Assembly: GCA_011799875.1 (NCBI GenBank)
Contig: CM022303.1
Coordinates: 545,803,368 to 545,867,367 of the forward strand
Source of the DNA: Thinopyrum elongatum
Taxonomy: Eukaryota > Streptophyta > Magnoliopsida > Poales > Poaceae
DNA: 64,000 nt
Direction: 5' to 3'
Shown here: piece after piece, positions 44,573 through 56,161 of the stretch
Layout: the number at the start of each line of letters is the position of its first letter
Numbering within the stretch: the first letter of the stretch is position 1
The notes under the pieces: model-generated
The model's database searches: none
The model's input: only the letters and a program-made list of their open reading frames with translations
What the model was told of the DNA's origin: nothing
Made by a program: the position numbers and the translations under genes

Positions 44573-46000
44573 AGATTGGCTAAGGACGAGGTGATGATGC
44601 GCGTTGGGAATGGTTCCAAGGTCGATGTGATCGCCGTCGGCACGCTACCTCTACATCTATCTTCGGGATCAGTTTTAGACCTGAATAATTGTTATTTGGT
44701 GCCAGTGTTGAGCATGAACATTATATCTGGATCATGTTTAGTGCGAGCCGGTTATTCATTTAAATCAGAGAATAATGGTTGTTCTATTTATATGAGTAAT
44801 ATCATTTATGGTCATGCACCCTTGAAGAGTGGTCTATTTTTGTTGAATCTCGATTGTAGTGATACACATATTCATAATATTGATGCCAAAAGATGCAAAG
44901 TTGATAATGATAGTGCAACATATTTGTGGCACTGCCGTTTAGGTCATATTGGTGTAAAGCGCATGAAGAAACTCCATGCGGATGGGCTTTTGGAATCACT
45001 TGATTATGAATCATTTAATACTTGCGAACCATGCCTCATGGGCAAGATGACTAAAACTCCATTCTCCGAAACAATGGAGCGAGCTAATGACTTATTGGAA
45101 ATAATACATACCGATGTATGCGGTCGGATGAGTGTTGAGGCACGCGGCGGGTATCGTTATTTTCTGACCTTCACAGATGATTTGAGCAGATATGGGTATA
45201 TCTACTTAATGAAACACAAATCTGAAACATTTGAAAAGTTCAAAGAATTTCAGAGTGAAGTGGAGAATCATCGTAACAAGAAAATAAAGTTTCTATGATC
45301 TGATCGCGGAGGCGAATATTTGAGTTACGAGTTTGGCCTTCATTTAAAACAATGTGGAATAGTTTCACAACTCACGCCACCTGGAACACCATTGCGTAAT
45401 GGTGTGTCCGAACGTCGTAACCGTACTTTATTAGATATGGTGCGATCTATCATGTCTCTTACCGATTAACCACTATCCTTTTGGGGCTATGCATTAGAGA
45501 CAGCTGCATTCATGTTGAATAGGGCACCATCTAAATTCGTTGAGACGACACCGTATGAACTGTGGTTTGGCAAGAAACCTAAGCTATCGTTTCTTAAAAC
45601 CTGGGGTTGTGACACTTATGTCAAAAGGCTTCAGCCTGATAAGCTCGAACCCCAATCGGAGAAGTGCGTCTTCATAGGATACCCTAAGGAAACAATTGGG
45701 TACACCTTCTACCACAGAGCCGAAGACAAGATCTTTGTTGCCAAGAATGGAACCTTTCTAGAGAAGGAGTTTCTCTCGAAAGAAGTGAGTGGGAGGAAAG
45801 TAGAACTTGATGAGGTAATTGTACCTTCTCTCGAATTGGAAAGTAGCACATCACAGAAAACCGTTCCCGTGATGCCTACACCAACTAGAGAGGAAGATAA
45901 TGATAATGATCATGAAACTTTAGATCAAGTTGCTACTGAACCTCGTAGGTCAAACAGAGCACGATCCGCACCAGAGTGGTACGGTAATCCTGTTCAGGAA
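44573..46000 (+). pseudogene. Protease C-terminus and integrase of the Angela-like copia polyprotein
   Basis: Continues the gag frame. After protease text (MRVGNGSKVDVIAVG) comes the GAG-pre-integrase HHCC region LWHCRLGHIGVKRMKKLH with CEPCLMGKMTKTPF. The integrase core follows: HTDVCG, FTDDLSRYGYIYLM, SDRGGEYLS, and NGVSERRNRT with the catalytic Glu. Integrase would insert element cDNA into the genome. In-frame stops interrupt it at 45296-45298 (TGA, directly before SDRGGEY) and 45467-45469 (TAA). No frameshift is present. The C-terminal part contains the RSNRARSAPEWYG linker before reverse transcriptase. Confidence 0.88.
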
Positions 46001-47542
46001 GTCATGTTATTAGACCAAGGCAAACCTACGAACTATGAAGAAGCTATGATGAGCCCAGATTCCGACAGATGGCTTGAGGCCATGAAATCTGAGATAGGAT
46101 CCATGTATGAGAACAAAGTGTGGACTTTGGTAGACTTGCCCGATGATCGGCAAGCCATAGAGAATAAATGGATCTTCAAGAAGAAGACTGACGCTGATGG
46201 TAATGTTACTGTCTACAAAGCTCGACTTGTCGCAAAAGGTTTTTGACAAGTTCAAGGGGTTGACTACGATGAGACTTTCTCACCCGTAGCGATGCTTAAG
46301 TCCGTCCGAATCATGTTAGCAATTGCCACATTTTATGATTATGAAATCTGGCAAATGGACGTCAAAACTGCATTCCTTAATGGATTTCTTAAAGAAGAGT
46401 TGTATATGATGCAACTGGAAGGTTTTTTCGATCCTAAAGGTGCTAACAAAGTGTGCAAGCTCCAGCGATCCATCTATGGACTGGTGCAAGCATCTCGGAG
46501 TTGGAATATACGCTTTGATGAGGTGATCAAAGCATATGGTTTTATACAGACTTTCGGTGAAGCCTGTATTTACAAGAAAGTGAGTGGGAGCTCTGTAGCA
46601 TTTCTAATATTATATGTAGATGGCATATTGTTGATTGGAAATGATATAGAATTTCTGGATAGCATAAAAGGATACTTGAATAAGAGTTTTTCAATGAAAG
46701 ACCTCGGTGAAGCTGCTTATATATTAGGCATCAAGATCTATAGAGATAGATCGAGAAGCTTAATAGGACTTTCACAAAGCACATACCTTGACAAAGTTTT
46801 GAAGAAGTTCAAAATGGATCAGTCAAAGAAAGGGTTTTTGCCTGTGTTACAAGGTGTGAAGTTGAGTCAGACTCAAAGCCCGACCAGTGCAGAAGATAGA
46901 GAGAAAATGAAAGTCATTCCCTATGCCTCAACCATAGGCTCTATCAAGTATGCTATGCTGTGTACCAGACCTGATGTGTGCCTTGCCATAAGTCTGGCAG
47001 GGAGGTACCAAAGTAATCCAGGAGTGGATCACTGGACAGCGGTCAAGAACATCCTGAAGTACCTGAAAAGGACCAAGGATATGTTTCTCATTTATGGGGG
47101 TGACAAAGAGCTCATCGTAAATGGTTACGTTAATGCTAGTTTCGACACTGATCCGGATGACTCTAAGTCACAAACCGGATATGTATTTATATTGAATGGT
47201 GGAGCAGTCAGTTGGTGTAGTTCCTTGCAAAGCGTCGCGGCGGGATCTATGTGTGAAGCGGAGTACATAGCTGCTTCGGAAGTAGCAAATGAAGGAGTCT
47301 GGATGAAGGAGTTCGTATCCGATCTAGGTGTAATACCTAGTGCATCAGGTCTAATGAAAATCTTTTGTGACAACACTGGAGCAATTGCCTTGGCGAAGGA
47401 ATCCAGGTTTCACAAGAGAACCAAACACATCAAGAGACGCTTCAACTCCATTCGTGAACAAGTCAAGGATGGAGACATAGAGATTTGGAAAATACATATG
47501 GATCTAAATGTGGCAGACCCGTTGACTAAGCCTCTTCCATGA
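46001..47542 (+). pseudogene. Reverse transcriptase and RNase H of the Angela-like copia polyprotein
   Basis: Same frame. It has WTLVDLPDDRQAIENKWIFK and ARLVAKGF, then a TGA (46244-46246), GVDYDETFSPVAMLKSVR, QMDVKTAFLNGFL with the first catalytic Asp, and SIYGLVQASRSWN. The active-site box YVDD reads YVDG (Gly codon 46622-46624), so a catalytic Asp is lost. RNase H follows (SKSQTGYVF, CEAEYIAASE, FCDNTGAIALAKE, KRTKHIKRRF). The first conserved Asp there reads Asn (VNAS, about 47132). The frame ends ADPLTKPLP with the natural stop at 47540-47542. The enzyme would copy RNA to cDNA but is dead here. Confidence 0.9.
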
Positions 47543-48247
47543 GCAAAACATGATCAGCACCAAGACTCCATGGGTGTTAGATTCATTACTATGTAATCTA
47601 GATTATTGACTCTAGTGCAAGCGGGAGACTAAAGGAAATATGCCCTAGAGGCAATAATAAAGTTGTTATTTTATATTTCCTTATTCATGATAAAGGTTTA
47701 TTATTCATGCTAGAATTGTATTGATCGAAAACTTAAATACATGTGTGAATACATAAACAAATACTGTGTCCCTAGTAAGCCACTACTAGACTAGCTCGTT
47801 GATCAAAGATGGTTAAGGTTTCCTAACCATAGACATATGTTGTCATTTGATAACGGGATCACATCATTAGGAGAATGATGTCATGGACAATACCCATCTG
47901 AAAGTGCAACTAATCCCTGGGTGGTTTTGGTAATTCTTAACAACATGTAGCTCATTGAACTAATACTCTTTCAAGATGATCATTTCAGAAAGTTCAATGA
48001 TTGGCATGGCATGGACTAGAGATGTGGACCCCTCAAAATGCTAAGGACATATATTGGCTCAAGCTCAAGACTCTACTCTTTTCATTTTAGTGATCCAAGA
48101 TCACATTGAGTCCATAGGAAAGCCAATACTATTAAAAGGGGATGAGGTGTTGCTTAATGGCTTGCTTGCTCAAAATGCTTAGTGATATGCTCCAAAACCC
48201 TCAACCACTTTCTCATATCCACATTTGTCCCAAACCAAAAGTCAAAC

Positions 48248-48710
48248 TCGGCCCCACCATTTTGATCTATCCGGCGCCACCGAGTTCATTTGACATAGCC
48301 ACTGCCAGAAACCCTAATCAGTTCGGTCTCACCGATAGGGATCTCGGTCTCACCGAAATGGGATTGCAAACTCTCTGTTTCCCTTCGTAACGTTTTGGTC
48401 TAACCGAGATGAGCGATCGGTCCCACCGAGTTCGCAATGCAAACTCTCTGTTTCCTCTTCGTAACGTTTCGGTCTCACCAAAATGAGCGATCGGTCCCAC
48501 CGAGTTTGCCTGACCAACTCTCTGTTTGCCTATTACAGAAATCGGTCTCACCGAGTTCATGTGATCAGTCTCACTGAGATTACGTTATGCCCTAACCCTA
48601 ACGAAATCGGTCTCACCGAGTTGACATGTCGGTCCCACCGAAAATCATAACGTTCACATTTTTAAACTAAATCGGTCTGACCGAGTTTCACTATTCGGTC
48701 CCACCGACTT
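48248..48710. repeat. Array of TCGGTnnnACCGA palindromes in the 5' LTR
   Basis: About fifteen units such as TCGGTCTCACCGA, TCGGTCCCACCGAG and TCGGTCTGACCGAG. Each is an imperfect inverted repeat of TCGGT with ACCGA, irregularly spaced, in the U3 region immediately upstream of the TATA box. The 3' LTR has the same array at about 56511-56975. Confidence 0.85.
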
Positions 48711-48749
48711 TGGTAAATTGTGTGTAACGGTTAGATTTTTTGTGGAGGC

Positions 48750-48757
48750 TATATATA
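48750..48757 (+). promoter_or_regulatory. TATA box in the 5' LTR of the pol-less copia
   Basis: GGAGGCTATATATACCCCTCC, downstream of the palindrome array. The 3' LTR has the same at 57013-57020. Confidence 0.75.
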
Positions 48758-49560
48758 CCCCTCCACCCTTCCTCCATTCGAGAGGAGAGCCATCAGAACG
48801 TGCCTACACTTCCACTACTCATTTTCAGAGAGAGAACCACCTACTCATGTGTTGAGATCAAGACATTCCAATCCAACCACAAGAATCTTGATCTCTAGCC
48901 TTCCCCAAGTTTCTTTCCACTCAAATCATCTTTCCATCATATCCAAATCTGTGAGAGAGAGTTGAGTGTTGGGGAGACTATCATTTGAAGCACAAGAGCA
49001 AGGAGTTCATCATCAACACACCATCTATTACCTTTTGGAGAGTGGTGTCTCCTAGATTGGTTAGGTGTCACTTGGGAGCCTCCGTCAAGATTGTGGAGTT
49101 GAACCAAGGAGTTTGTCAGGGCAAGGAGATCGCCTACTTCGTGAAGATCTACCCTAGTGAGGCAAGTCCTTCGTGCGCGATGGCCATGGTGGGATAGACA
49201 AGGTTGCTTCTTCGTGGACCCTTCATGGGTGGAGCCCTCTGTGGACTCGCGCAACCGTTACCCTTCGTGGGTCGAAGTCTCCATCAACGTGGACGTACGA
49301 TAGCACCACCTATCAGAACCACGTCAAAAATCTCCGTGTCTACATTGCGTTTGCTCCCTCCAAACTCCTCCCCTTTACCTTCATATGCAATGATTTACAT
49401 TCCGCTGCTATACTCCTAGAATTGCATGTGTAGGTTGATTGCTTGACTTGTGCTAAGTTGCTAAAATCTGCCAAGACATAAAATTTGAAAAAGGCTAGAT
49501 TTTTATTTGGTCAAGTAGTCTAATCACCCCCCCTTCTAGACCTACTTTCGATCCTACAAG

Positions 49561-49577
49561 TGGTATCAGAGCTTTGG
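49561..49577 (+). other. Primer-binding site of the pol-less copia
   Basis: TGGTATCAGAGCTTTGG, complementary to the 3' end of initiator-Met tRNA over its first 12 bases, begins two bases after the LTR end. Confidence 0.88.
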
Positions 49578-49642
49578 TCTCCATTTGCCTTGATTTCCAT
49601 AGCTTTGGTGATCATAGCCTTGGTTTCACAACCTAGGAGAGT

Positions 49643-51821
49643 ATGGCGTCTAGCGAGGGAAATTACCACCGTAGAGGTCCTCACTTTGATGATACTAATT
49701 TTGCTAGTTGGAAGCATAAGATGAAAATGCATATTCTTGGACATAACCCCGCCGTTTGGGCTATTGTGTGTATTGGCTTGCAAGGTGAATTCTTCGATGG
49801 GAAAGAACCGAATCGTGAAGCTACCGTGGAAGAATTGAAGATGTTGCAATACAATGCTCAAGCTTGCGATATCCTCTTCAACGGATTGTGCCCCGAAGAA
49901 TTCAACAAAATCAGCCGTCTTGAGAATGCAAAGGAAATTTGGGATACTTTGATTGATATGCACGAAGGTACCGACTCCGTCAAGGAATCCAAATTGGATG
50001 TGCTTCAAAGTCAGCTGGACAAGTTCAAAATGAAGGATGGTGAAGGTGTCGCTGAAATGTACTCTAGGCTTGCTCTCATCACAAATGAGATTGCCGGCTT
50101 AGGAAGTGAAGAGATGACCGACAGATTCATCATCAAGAAGATCCTAAGAGCCTTGGATGGAAAATATGACACCGTGTGCACACTGATCCAAATGATGCCA
50201 AATTACAAAGATCTCAAGCCAACTGAAGTCATTGGAAGAATTGTTGCTCATGAGATGTCACTCAAGGATAAAGAAGAGCTTCACAACAAGTCTAGTGGTG
50301 CTTACAAAGCCTCATGTGATGCTCCTACATCATCAAGTGAAAAACAAGCCTTCGATGAGGAATTGAGCCTAATGGTGAAGAACTTCAACAAGTTCTACAA
50401 GAGTAGAGGCAAGGAAAGAAGTTCCAAGTCAAGGTCCTACAATGACAAAATATCTTCTAGTCGTGAGCGTAATTGCTACAATTGTGGAAGACCCGGACAC
50501 TACTCCAATGAGTGTACGGCTCCCTACAAAAGAAGAGAAGACTCACCTAAAAGAAGAAGCAAAAGAGAAGAATCACCTCCAAGGGAGAGAAGGAGTAGAG
50601 ATGATCGTTATGAACGAAGAACCTCTCGCAGAAGCAAGGATTCAGAAAGGAAGGACAAGTCATCAAGGAGCTATACAAAACGAAGACATCAAGCTCATGT
50701 TGGTGAATGGGTATCCGGCTCCGACTCCGACCACCACTCCGAGAGAAGTTATCACTCCGACTCCGAATATACTCAAGATGAAGGTGTTGCCGGTCTAGCA
50801 CTTGTGTCAACCAACTCCGATGACATATTTGACTCACCAAATGAAGGAATTGGAAGATGATTCATGGCTAAAGGCCCAAAGGTATCACACCCTGAGCATG
50901 TTGATTTCAATAGTGATGAAGATGATTTGCTAGGTGATGATGATTTACTTGTTGACAACTCTAGTGATGAAAACTATGATGAACTTGCTATTAATCATGC
51001 TAAACAAGATAAAACGAATGATGATGATAAGAAGGAGATTGAGCATCTAACTAAAGAACTAAACACTCTTAAGTTAGCCCATGAAACTAACTTAGAAGAT
51101 CATCGAGAGCTTTTAAAGACTCATGAGAAACTACGCTTTGAAGAGCTCAACCTAGAGCAAGAGCATGGGTTCTTAAAAGCAATCAATGATGATCTTCATA
51201 AGAAAAGTTCTTCTTACATTGCCAAGCATTTACTCTTGTCTACTTACATGCCACAAGTAAAATCTAGCAACAAGAGTAAGAAAGATTCTTCTTCTAGTAG
51301 TAAGAATAGCTAAATCCAATATTGTTGCTTCTAGTAGTTCTCTTGATTCCACTAATGATTCTCTTAGCCAAGTTACACTTGAGCAAGAAAATAGCTTATT
51401 GAAGGGAATTATAGAGAAAGGTGTTTACAAGAGCCTTGCCAGAAGTAAGCAATTTGAGGAAATTGTACGCAAGCAAGGAAGGCACCGGAAGAATCAAGGT
51501 GTTGGTTTTGAACGAAAGTTCAATGCTAATGGAGTTGAGTGGGAAGAAGATCAATACCCCAAGACGAAGTTTGTTCCTCAACAAGAGAAGTATGATCCTA
51601 CTTCCTTCGAGGGGACACAAGCTCAAGATGATCTTCCACCACAAGACCTCAAGCAAAAAGGCAAGGACAAGCTTCAAGAGGAGATTGATGCATTTGAAGA
51701 AGCTCCTAAGGCCTTGGTCAAGTGGGTTCCCAAGACTACATCAAGTTCTACTTCATCAAGTATGACTACAACTCCAAGGATTCCCATCAAGATGATGTGG
51801 ATCCCGAAGAAGAAGAACTAG
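49643..51821 (+). pseudogene. Gag of the pol-less copia, one stop and one frameshift
   Basis: The first 405 codons (to TGA at 50858-50860) hold the copia Gag core (FASWKHKMKMHILG, DILFNGLCPEEFNKI, EIWDTLIDMHEGTDSVKE) and a complete CCHC knuckle CYNCGRPGHYSNEC (residues 278-291). An Arg/Ser-rich stretch and a Ser/Asp/His stretch follow. The same frame continues past the stop with an acidic, coiled-coil-like part (EIEHLTKELNTLKLAHETNL) to 51313. A one-base shift near 51300-51312 leads to the C-terminal part (GVYKSLARSKQFEEIVRKQG, PKALVKWVPKTTS) ending at 51821. The protein would form particles; the long C-terminal extension is typical of SIRE-lineage Gags. With only two lesions it has decayed little. 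Confidence 0.85.
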
Positions 51822-53579
51822 AGAATTCTTGAGGGTGACTCCGCCAACATATTTCACTCATATCATTTTGGCAAGAACAAGTGCAATCATCTTCCACATC
51901 TTGCACTAGTTCAAGGAGTCACAAACCCTCTTGTTGGTAAGACAAGGGACAAGGTAACCTAATGCTTTCATGGACATCATCTTGTGTGTACTTCACTCTA
52001 TGTCTATGGATATCCTTGTTTGTTCCTTGTGGGACTAACCCATGTAGGTATTGAAAGTGCAACTCACTCCAATGGATTGCTCCAAATGATCTACATAAAA
52101 ATTGAGCATCCACATCTTCAACATCTACATGAAGTCATCATCGACAAAACCCAAAGTTAGTTCATCCATCTTAGGGGGGATATCACATCTAGGGGGAGCT
52201 TTACTCTAAGAATTGAGCTAAAGCAACTCTAATGGTGTGAACACAACAATGCTTTATGTAAAAGTGGTAACCCCACTTGTGCTTAAATGATGAGTATGAC
52301 CTATGATCAAATGTTCTCATTTGACTCGTAAGTCAATATACTCATATATAGATGATCTAGTCATCGCCAATTGCTTGATAGATGCTAGAGTGTTTGTGCA
52401 TGCATTGTCACATATTTCACTTGCCATTTTATTGTGTGAGCATGTTGGTTGCATATTTTTCTCATTCGAGGACATCCATTTGTTTCTTTGATTGTTTGAT
52501 CTGTTTCTTTTGCCAAATGGATGGACAAGAATGCCTAAGAACTTCCTCTAGCTATCTATGCTTTTCTCGTCTCAAACTCTATTAATGCTACATCACAAAG
52601 TTTGATCAAGTCAGATTCGAACCCTCTGGGTGAGGAGCACTCGGAGTCACCGATTCGTCATAGACTTAAACTTCCAAAACCTCTCTGTGCATTTCGGTCT
52701 GACCGATTTGTCCTTTTCGGTCATACCGAGTTCACTGAGTTGATCTAGGTTTTTAATCTCGGTGCAACCAATTAGAACCATTTGGTCACACCGAGTTGCA
52801 GTAACTGCTTGCGATTCTGCATCTCGGTGCCACCGAGTTGTTCCACTCGGTCACACCGACAGGGTCAGGATATATATACCGACGGGTCAAATTTTGGAAA
52901 TTTCTCCGAAACCTTTTCACCCGCGCGTGTCCTGCTCTGCCGACACGGGTCTCTGGATCGTCCTCTCGTCGCTAGCGACCCCCTGCCGCTGGTCTCCGCC
53001 GCCGTCAATGGAAATCTACACTGCCATTGCCACCGTAGCGAGCTCATCGCCAAGTTAGGGTATGAGTTCGACCCTTTGTGCAATCTTTACCTCCGATTCT
53101 TAGCAGAAAGACAATGCCAAGATTCTTACCACGTATGAGATCAATCTATCCAACGAAAACTTCCTTTAGATTAGTTTTGATTCGAAAATTTAGGGTTAGG
53201 TTTCCGCCGAACTCATATCGGACCGACCGAGTTGTATAAATCGGTCTCACCGATTTGGCTGAGGCCATTGCACTTGTAACTTTCGGTCTAACCGAAAGTT
53301 CCAAATCGGTGTGACCGAGTTCAACTCTCAGTGAAACCCTAGAAATCTCGGACTCACCGAACTGTGTCTCGGTCTGACCAATCTCACTAGTTCAGACTCC
53401 AACATTGCTTCGGTGGCACCGAGTTTAACAAATCGGTAGCTCCGAAATGCTTTCTGTGGAAAACTAAAACTAAATTTTTGACTCAATTGTTTTGCAAAAT
53501 CTCTGCACTTTGTGATGCTCATCCACTCTATCTCATCTATAACTATTCACAGGGTCAGCTTTCAGTTTGCAGTGCCAGA
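51822..53579 (+). promoter_or_regulatory. Region where pol is missing; contains an LTR-like promoter module
   Basis: No protease, integrase, RT or RNase H remnant is readable in any frame. From about 52698 to 52862 TCGGTnnnACCGA palindromes like those of the LTR U3 appear, followed directly by TATATATA (52871-52878) and a GC-rich leader-like stretch (52915-53045). A second palindrome group lies at about 53205-53445, then CTATTCACAG and CAGTTTGCAG just before the ATG at 53580, which could be splice acceptors. The arrangement suggests a separate transcript for the 3' ORF. This is inference from layout. Confidence 0.5.
52871..52878 (+). promoter_or_regulatory. Internal TATA box upstream of the 3' ORF
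   Basis: GGATATATATACCGACGGG, about 700 bases before the 3' ORF start and just after a group of TCGGTnnnACCGA palindromes, mirrors the LTR layout at 48750. Confidence 0.5.
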
Positions 53580-55643
53580 ATGTCTGATCAGAGCGATAGC
53601 CAGGACAGGTTTGAGGAGCAAGTGAATCTAAGTGAGGGCACTAGCCCCTCTGACAGCTATGAGGATGGCAGCAGAAGTACTCCTAGCAACCTGCCTACGG
53701 CTGCTACTAGGCAGAGGAGAAAGAGAAATTCTGATTCTGAAGATGAAGACTATGTTGCTGCTGAGGAGGAAGTCAGCTCCAAGAAGAAGGTGCTGAAAAA
53801 GGAATATGCTGCTACTGCAACCAAGCATGTGTTGCACAAGAAAGCTCCTGCCAAGAGAGTGCCCATGTCTAAGGCCAGAGCCTCAACTCTTGAAGCCTCC
53901 AAATCAACTGTTAAGGAGACTGGTGAGGGCAAGAAGAGAAAGGAAAGGGTCAAGAAGACAATAGCCAGAGTAATTGGCAGACCCTCTATGATGAGAGACC
54001 CAGCTGAGGATGAATAAGGAGATGAAGAAGAGGATGCTGCACCAGCACCCAAAGCTCAGAAGATGATGGGGGATGCCATCAAGTCTGGGGCTGCTTCAGC
54101 AAAGCCCAAGACTGCCCCCAAGTCTACTGCTCAAGCTTCTAAGTCTGCACCAAAGAGAAGCACAAGAAACATACCAGCTGCTGAAAAGAACAAGGCCCCA
54201 ATGCCTGAAGTGGAAGATGAAGAAGAAGCCCAAGTGCTCAGGAAGCTAAAGCCAAAGATTCCTGACCATGATGACAATCATCCAGTGGCTGAGAATATGA
54301 AAGCAAGGAAGGATGCAGGTCTCAGATTGTTGAGACAATCAGATCCATATGCTATGAGGAGAAGGACTGCTGTGGACTATAGATTTCACACCAAGGAGCA
54401 GCAGGACTTCTATGAGACAATTCTTTTGGATAAGAAGCCCATAGTGTGTGACATGAAGTGGGTAGACTGGGAATACATCGATAACAATGTAGACCACTTC
54501 CCAGGAGTGCATGAAAGTTTCAGACTCAATGAAGTAGACACTTTTGTGGGTCAGAAGCTTACCAAGTGGAATGATGAGCTCATTATGCAATTCTATTCTA
54601 CAGCTCATTTCTATCCAGATGGAAGGATTGTATGGATGTTTGAAGGTACAAGGTACCAATCAACAGTTGCTGAGTGGGCCAAGCTGATCAATGCCCCTGC
54701 AGAGCTTGAGGATGACATAGATGTCTATGCTAAGAGAAAGAAAGATCACAACTCCATGGCCAACATGTATAAGGAGATTCCTGACAAAGCCTTGGAGACT
54801 CACAAGCTAGGCTCTGTATATTATCTATTGTCTGGACTGGCCACTATTAACACCATCTTGAGGCACACCTTGTTGCCCAAATCAGGAGATCACAGGATGA
54901 TCAGAGGCCACTCCATCAATTTGCTTCTGTTGTTTGATGTGCCCCAGAAGTTTAAGGTGATGAGTTTGATTGTTGAGACAATCAAGAGGACAGCTGCAGA
55001 CCAGAAGAGATCATGTGGATATGCTCCACACATCCAGATGCTCATCAACTCCAAGATGGGCACAGGCACATATTTGTTGGATAAAGAACACCTTCCCTTG
55101 AGACCTGAATTTGAGGACAACACAGTTGTCATGGATGCTGAAGGTCCTACATCAGTAGAGGCTCAAGAGAAGAGGGAGAAAGCAAAGGCAGAGAAGGCAG
55201 CCAAGATGCCAAGTGTTGAAGAGGCATCTCAAGTTTTTCTCAAGTCAAAACAAGATCAACTTGGCTATCTCGTTCAAGCAACTTTGAGGATTGAGAAAGG
55301 TTTGGCCACCCTGACTCAGAATCAAGAGAGCCTGGAGAGGATCATTGAAACAAAGTTTTATGATCTGGACTTGAAGGTGACAGAGATGTAGACAGCTGTT
55401 GAGCAGCTCCAGGAAGAAGCTGAAGAGAGGAAAGGGAAAGCTACCACAGATGCTTTTCAGAGAGTGCCTAGGGCACAGAGATCTGTAGCAATGCGTGTGA
55501 AAGATACAAGAGCTACTGCGTCAACACCTGCAGCTACAGCTTCAGTTGCCCCTCCGGTTGCAACTCCGCCAGCTCCAACAACCTCAACAGATGAATTTGT
55601 TCTTGGAGTCCTCTCTACACCGCCTCCCGAAGATCAAGCCTAG
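53580..55643 (+). pseudogene. 3' ORF (env-position, plant-transposon-protein-like) of the pol-less copia
   Basis: One frame of 688 codons from the ATG at 53580 to a TAG at 55641-55643. It is interrupted by a TAA at 54015-54017 and a TAG at 55389-55391, with no frameshift. Residues 1-250 are low-complexity, acidic/basic and Ala/Lys-rich (SDSEDEDYVAAEEE, KKRKERVKK). Residues about 270-480 form a conserved-looking globular part: FHTKEQQDFYETILL, KWVDWEYIDNNVDHFPGV, IMQFYSTAHFYPDGRIVWMF, LGSVYYLLSGLATINTILRH. This resembles the 'putative plant transposon protein' domain found in 3' ORFs of SIRE-type elements (recognised from memory). The C-terminus is helical, then Pro/Thr/Ala-rich. No signal peptide or membrane segment is seen, so an envelope role is doubtful. 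Confidence 0.7.
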
Positions 55644-56161
55644 AGAGATGCAGAGCACTATGCATTTTCAAGCCTTTTGGTAACTTGTTGCCAAAGGGGG
55701 AGAAAGTGTATAGATCATAGGCTTCGAGAGAGAGTGCTTGCTTCTTTTTGCCATTCTCTTTGCTACTTTTTGTGTGCTTGCTTGGTTGATATTCTATGTT
55801 TATGTGTGTGAGATACTTATGGTCATGTGTTTGATCATATCCTACATTAATGTTTGTGCTTGGATGATGACATTATTTATCTCTCTTGTATGATCATTCA
55901 CATTGCCTTGGTGATGAGTGCATATTTTTCATATTCCATCATTTTGAGCGCTCCACCAAGATGTATGTGACATGGAAGAGTAACCCAAGATCCTAATCGA
56001 CTGTGCAATTGCATTCAAAAGCAAATTTTAGATAATGCATAAATTTAGGGGGAGCTCTTGCTTATCACATACTTCTCAAAGCGACGATATACTTCATTCT
56101 TATTATCATGTGTCAAAGCTTTGATCTATATGTTGTCATCAATTACCAAAAAGGGGCAGAT
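55644..56161 (+). other. 3' untranslated region and polypurine tract of the pol-less copia
   Basis: No ORF. It includes GCCAAAGGGGGAGAAAG (about 55692) and TTTAGGGGGAGCTC (about 56046), and ends AAAAAGGGGCAGAT at 56148-56161 directly before the 3' LTR. The last is the plus-strand primer; the two earlier purine runs may be secondary tracts. Confidence 0.65.

Larger units (their letters stand above)
47899..49558 (+). repeat. 5' LTR of the pol-less copia
   Basis: 1660 bp. An array of short palindromes of TCGGTCTCACCGA type spans about 48248-48710, followed by a TATA box (48750-48757) and the transcribed leader with CTCGCGCAACCGTTACCC. It ends at a C-run (TAATCACCCCCCCTTC), then GATCCTACA. Confidence 0.92.

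Noticed and set aside
48248..48710. Palindrome array as a CRISPR or rho-independent terminators
   Set aside because: Irregular spacing, degenerate cores, location in a retrotransposon U3 and no bacterial context.
53580..55643. 3' ORF as a true viral-type envelope gene
   Set aside because: No signal peptide, no transmembrane segment and a Lys/Asp-rich low-complexity N-terminus. It better fits the plant-transposon-protein-like 3' ORFs of SIRE-lineage elements.
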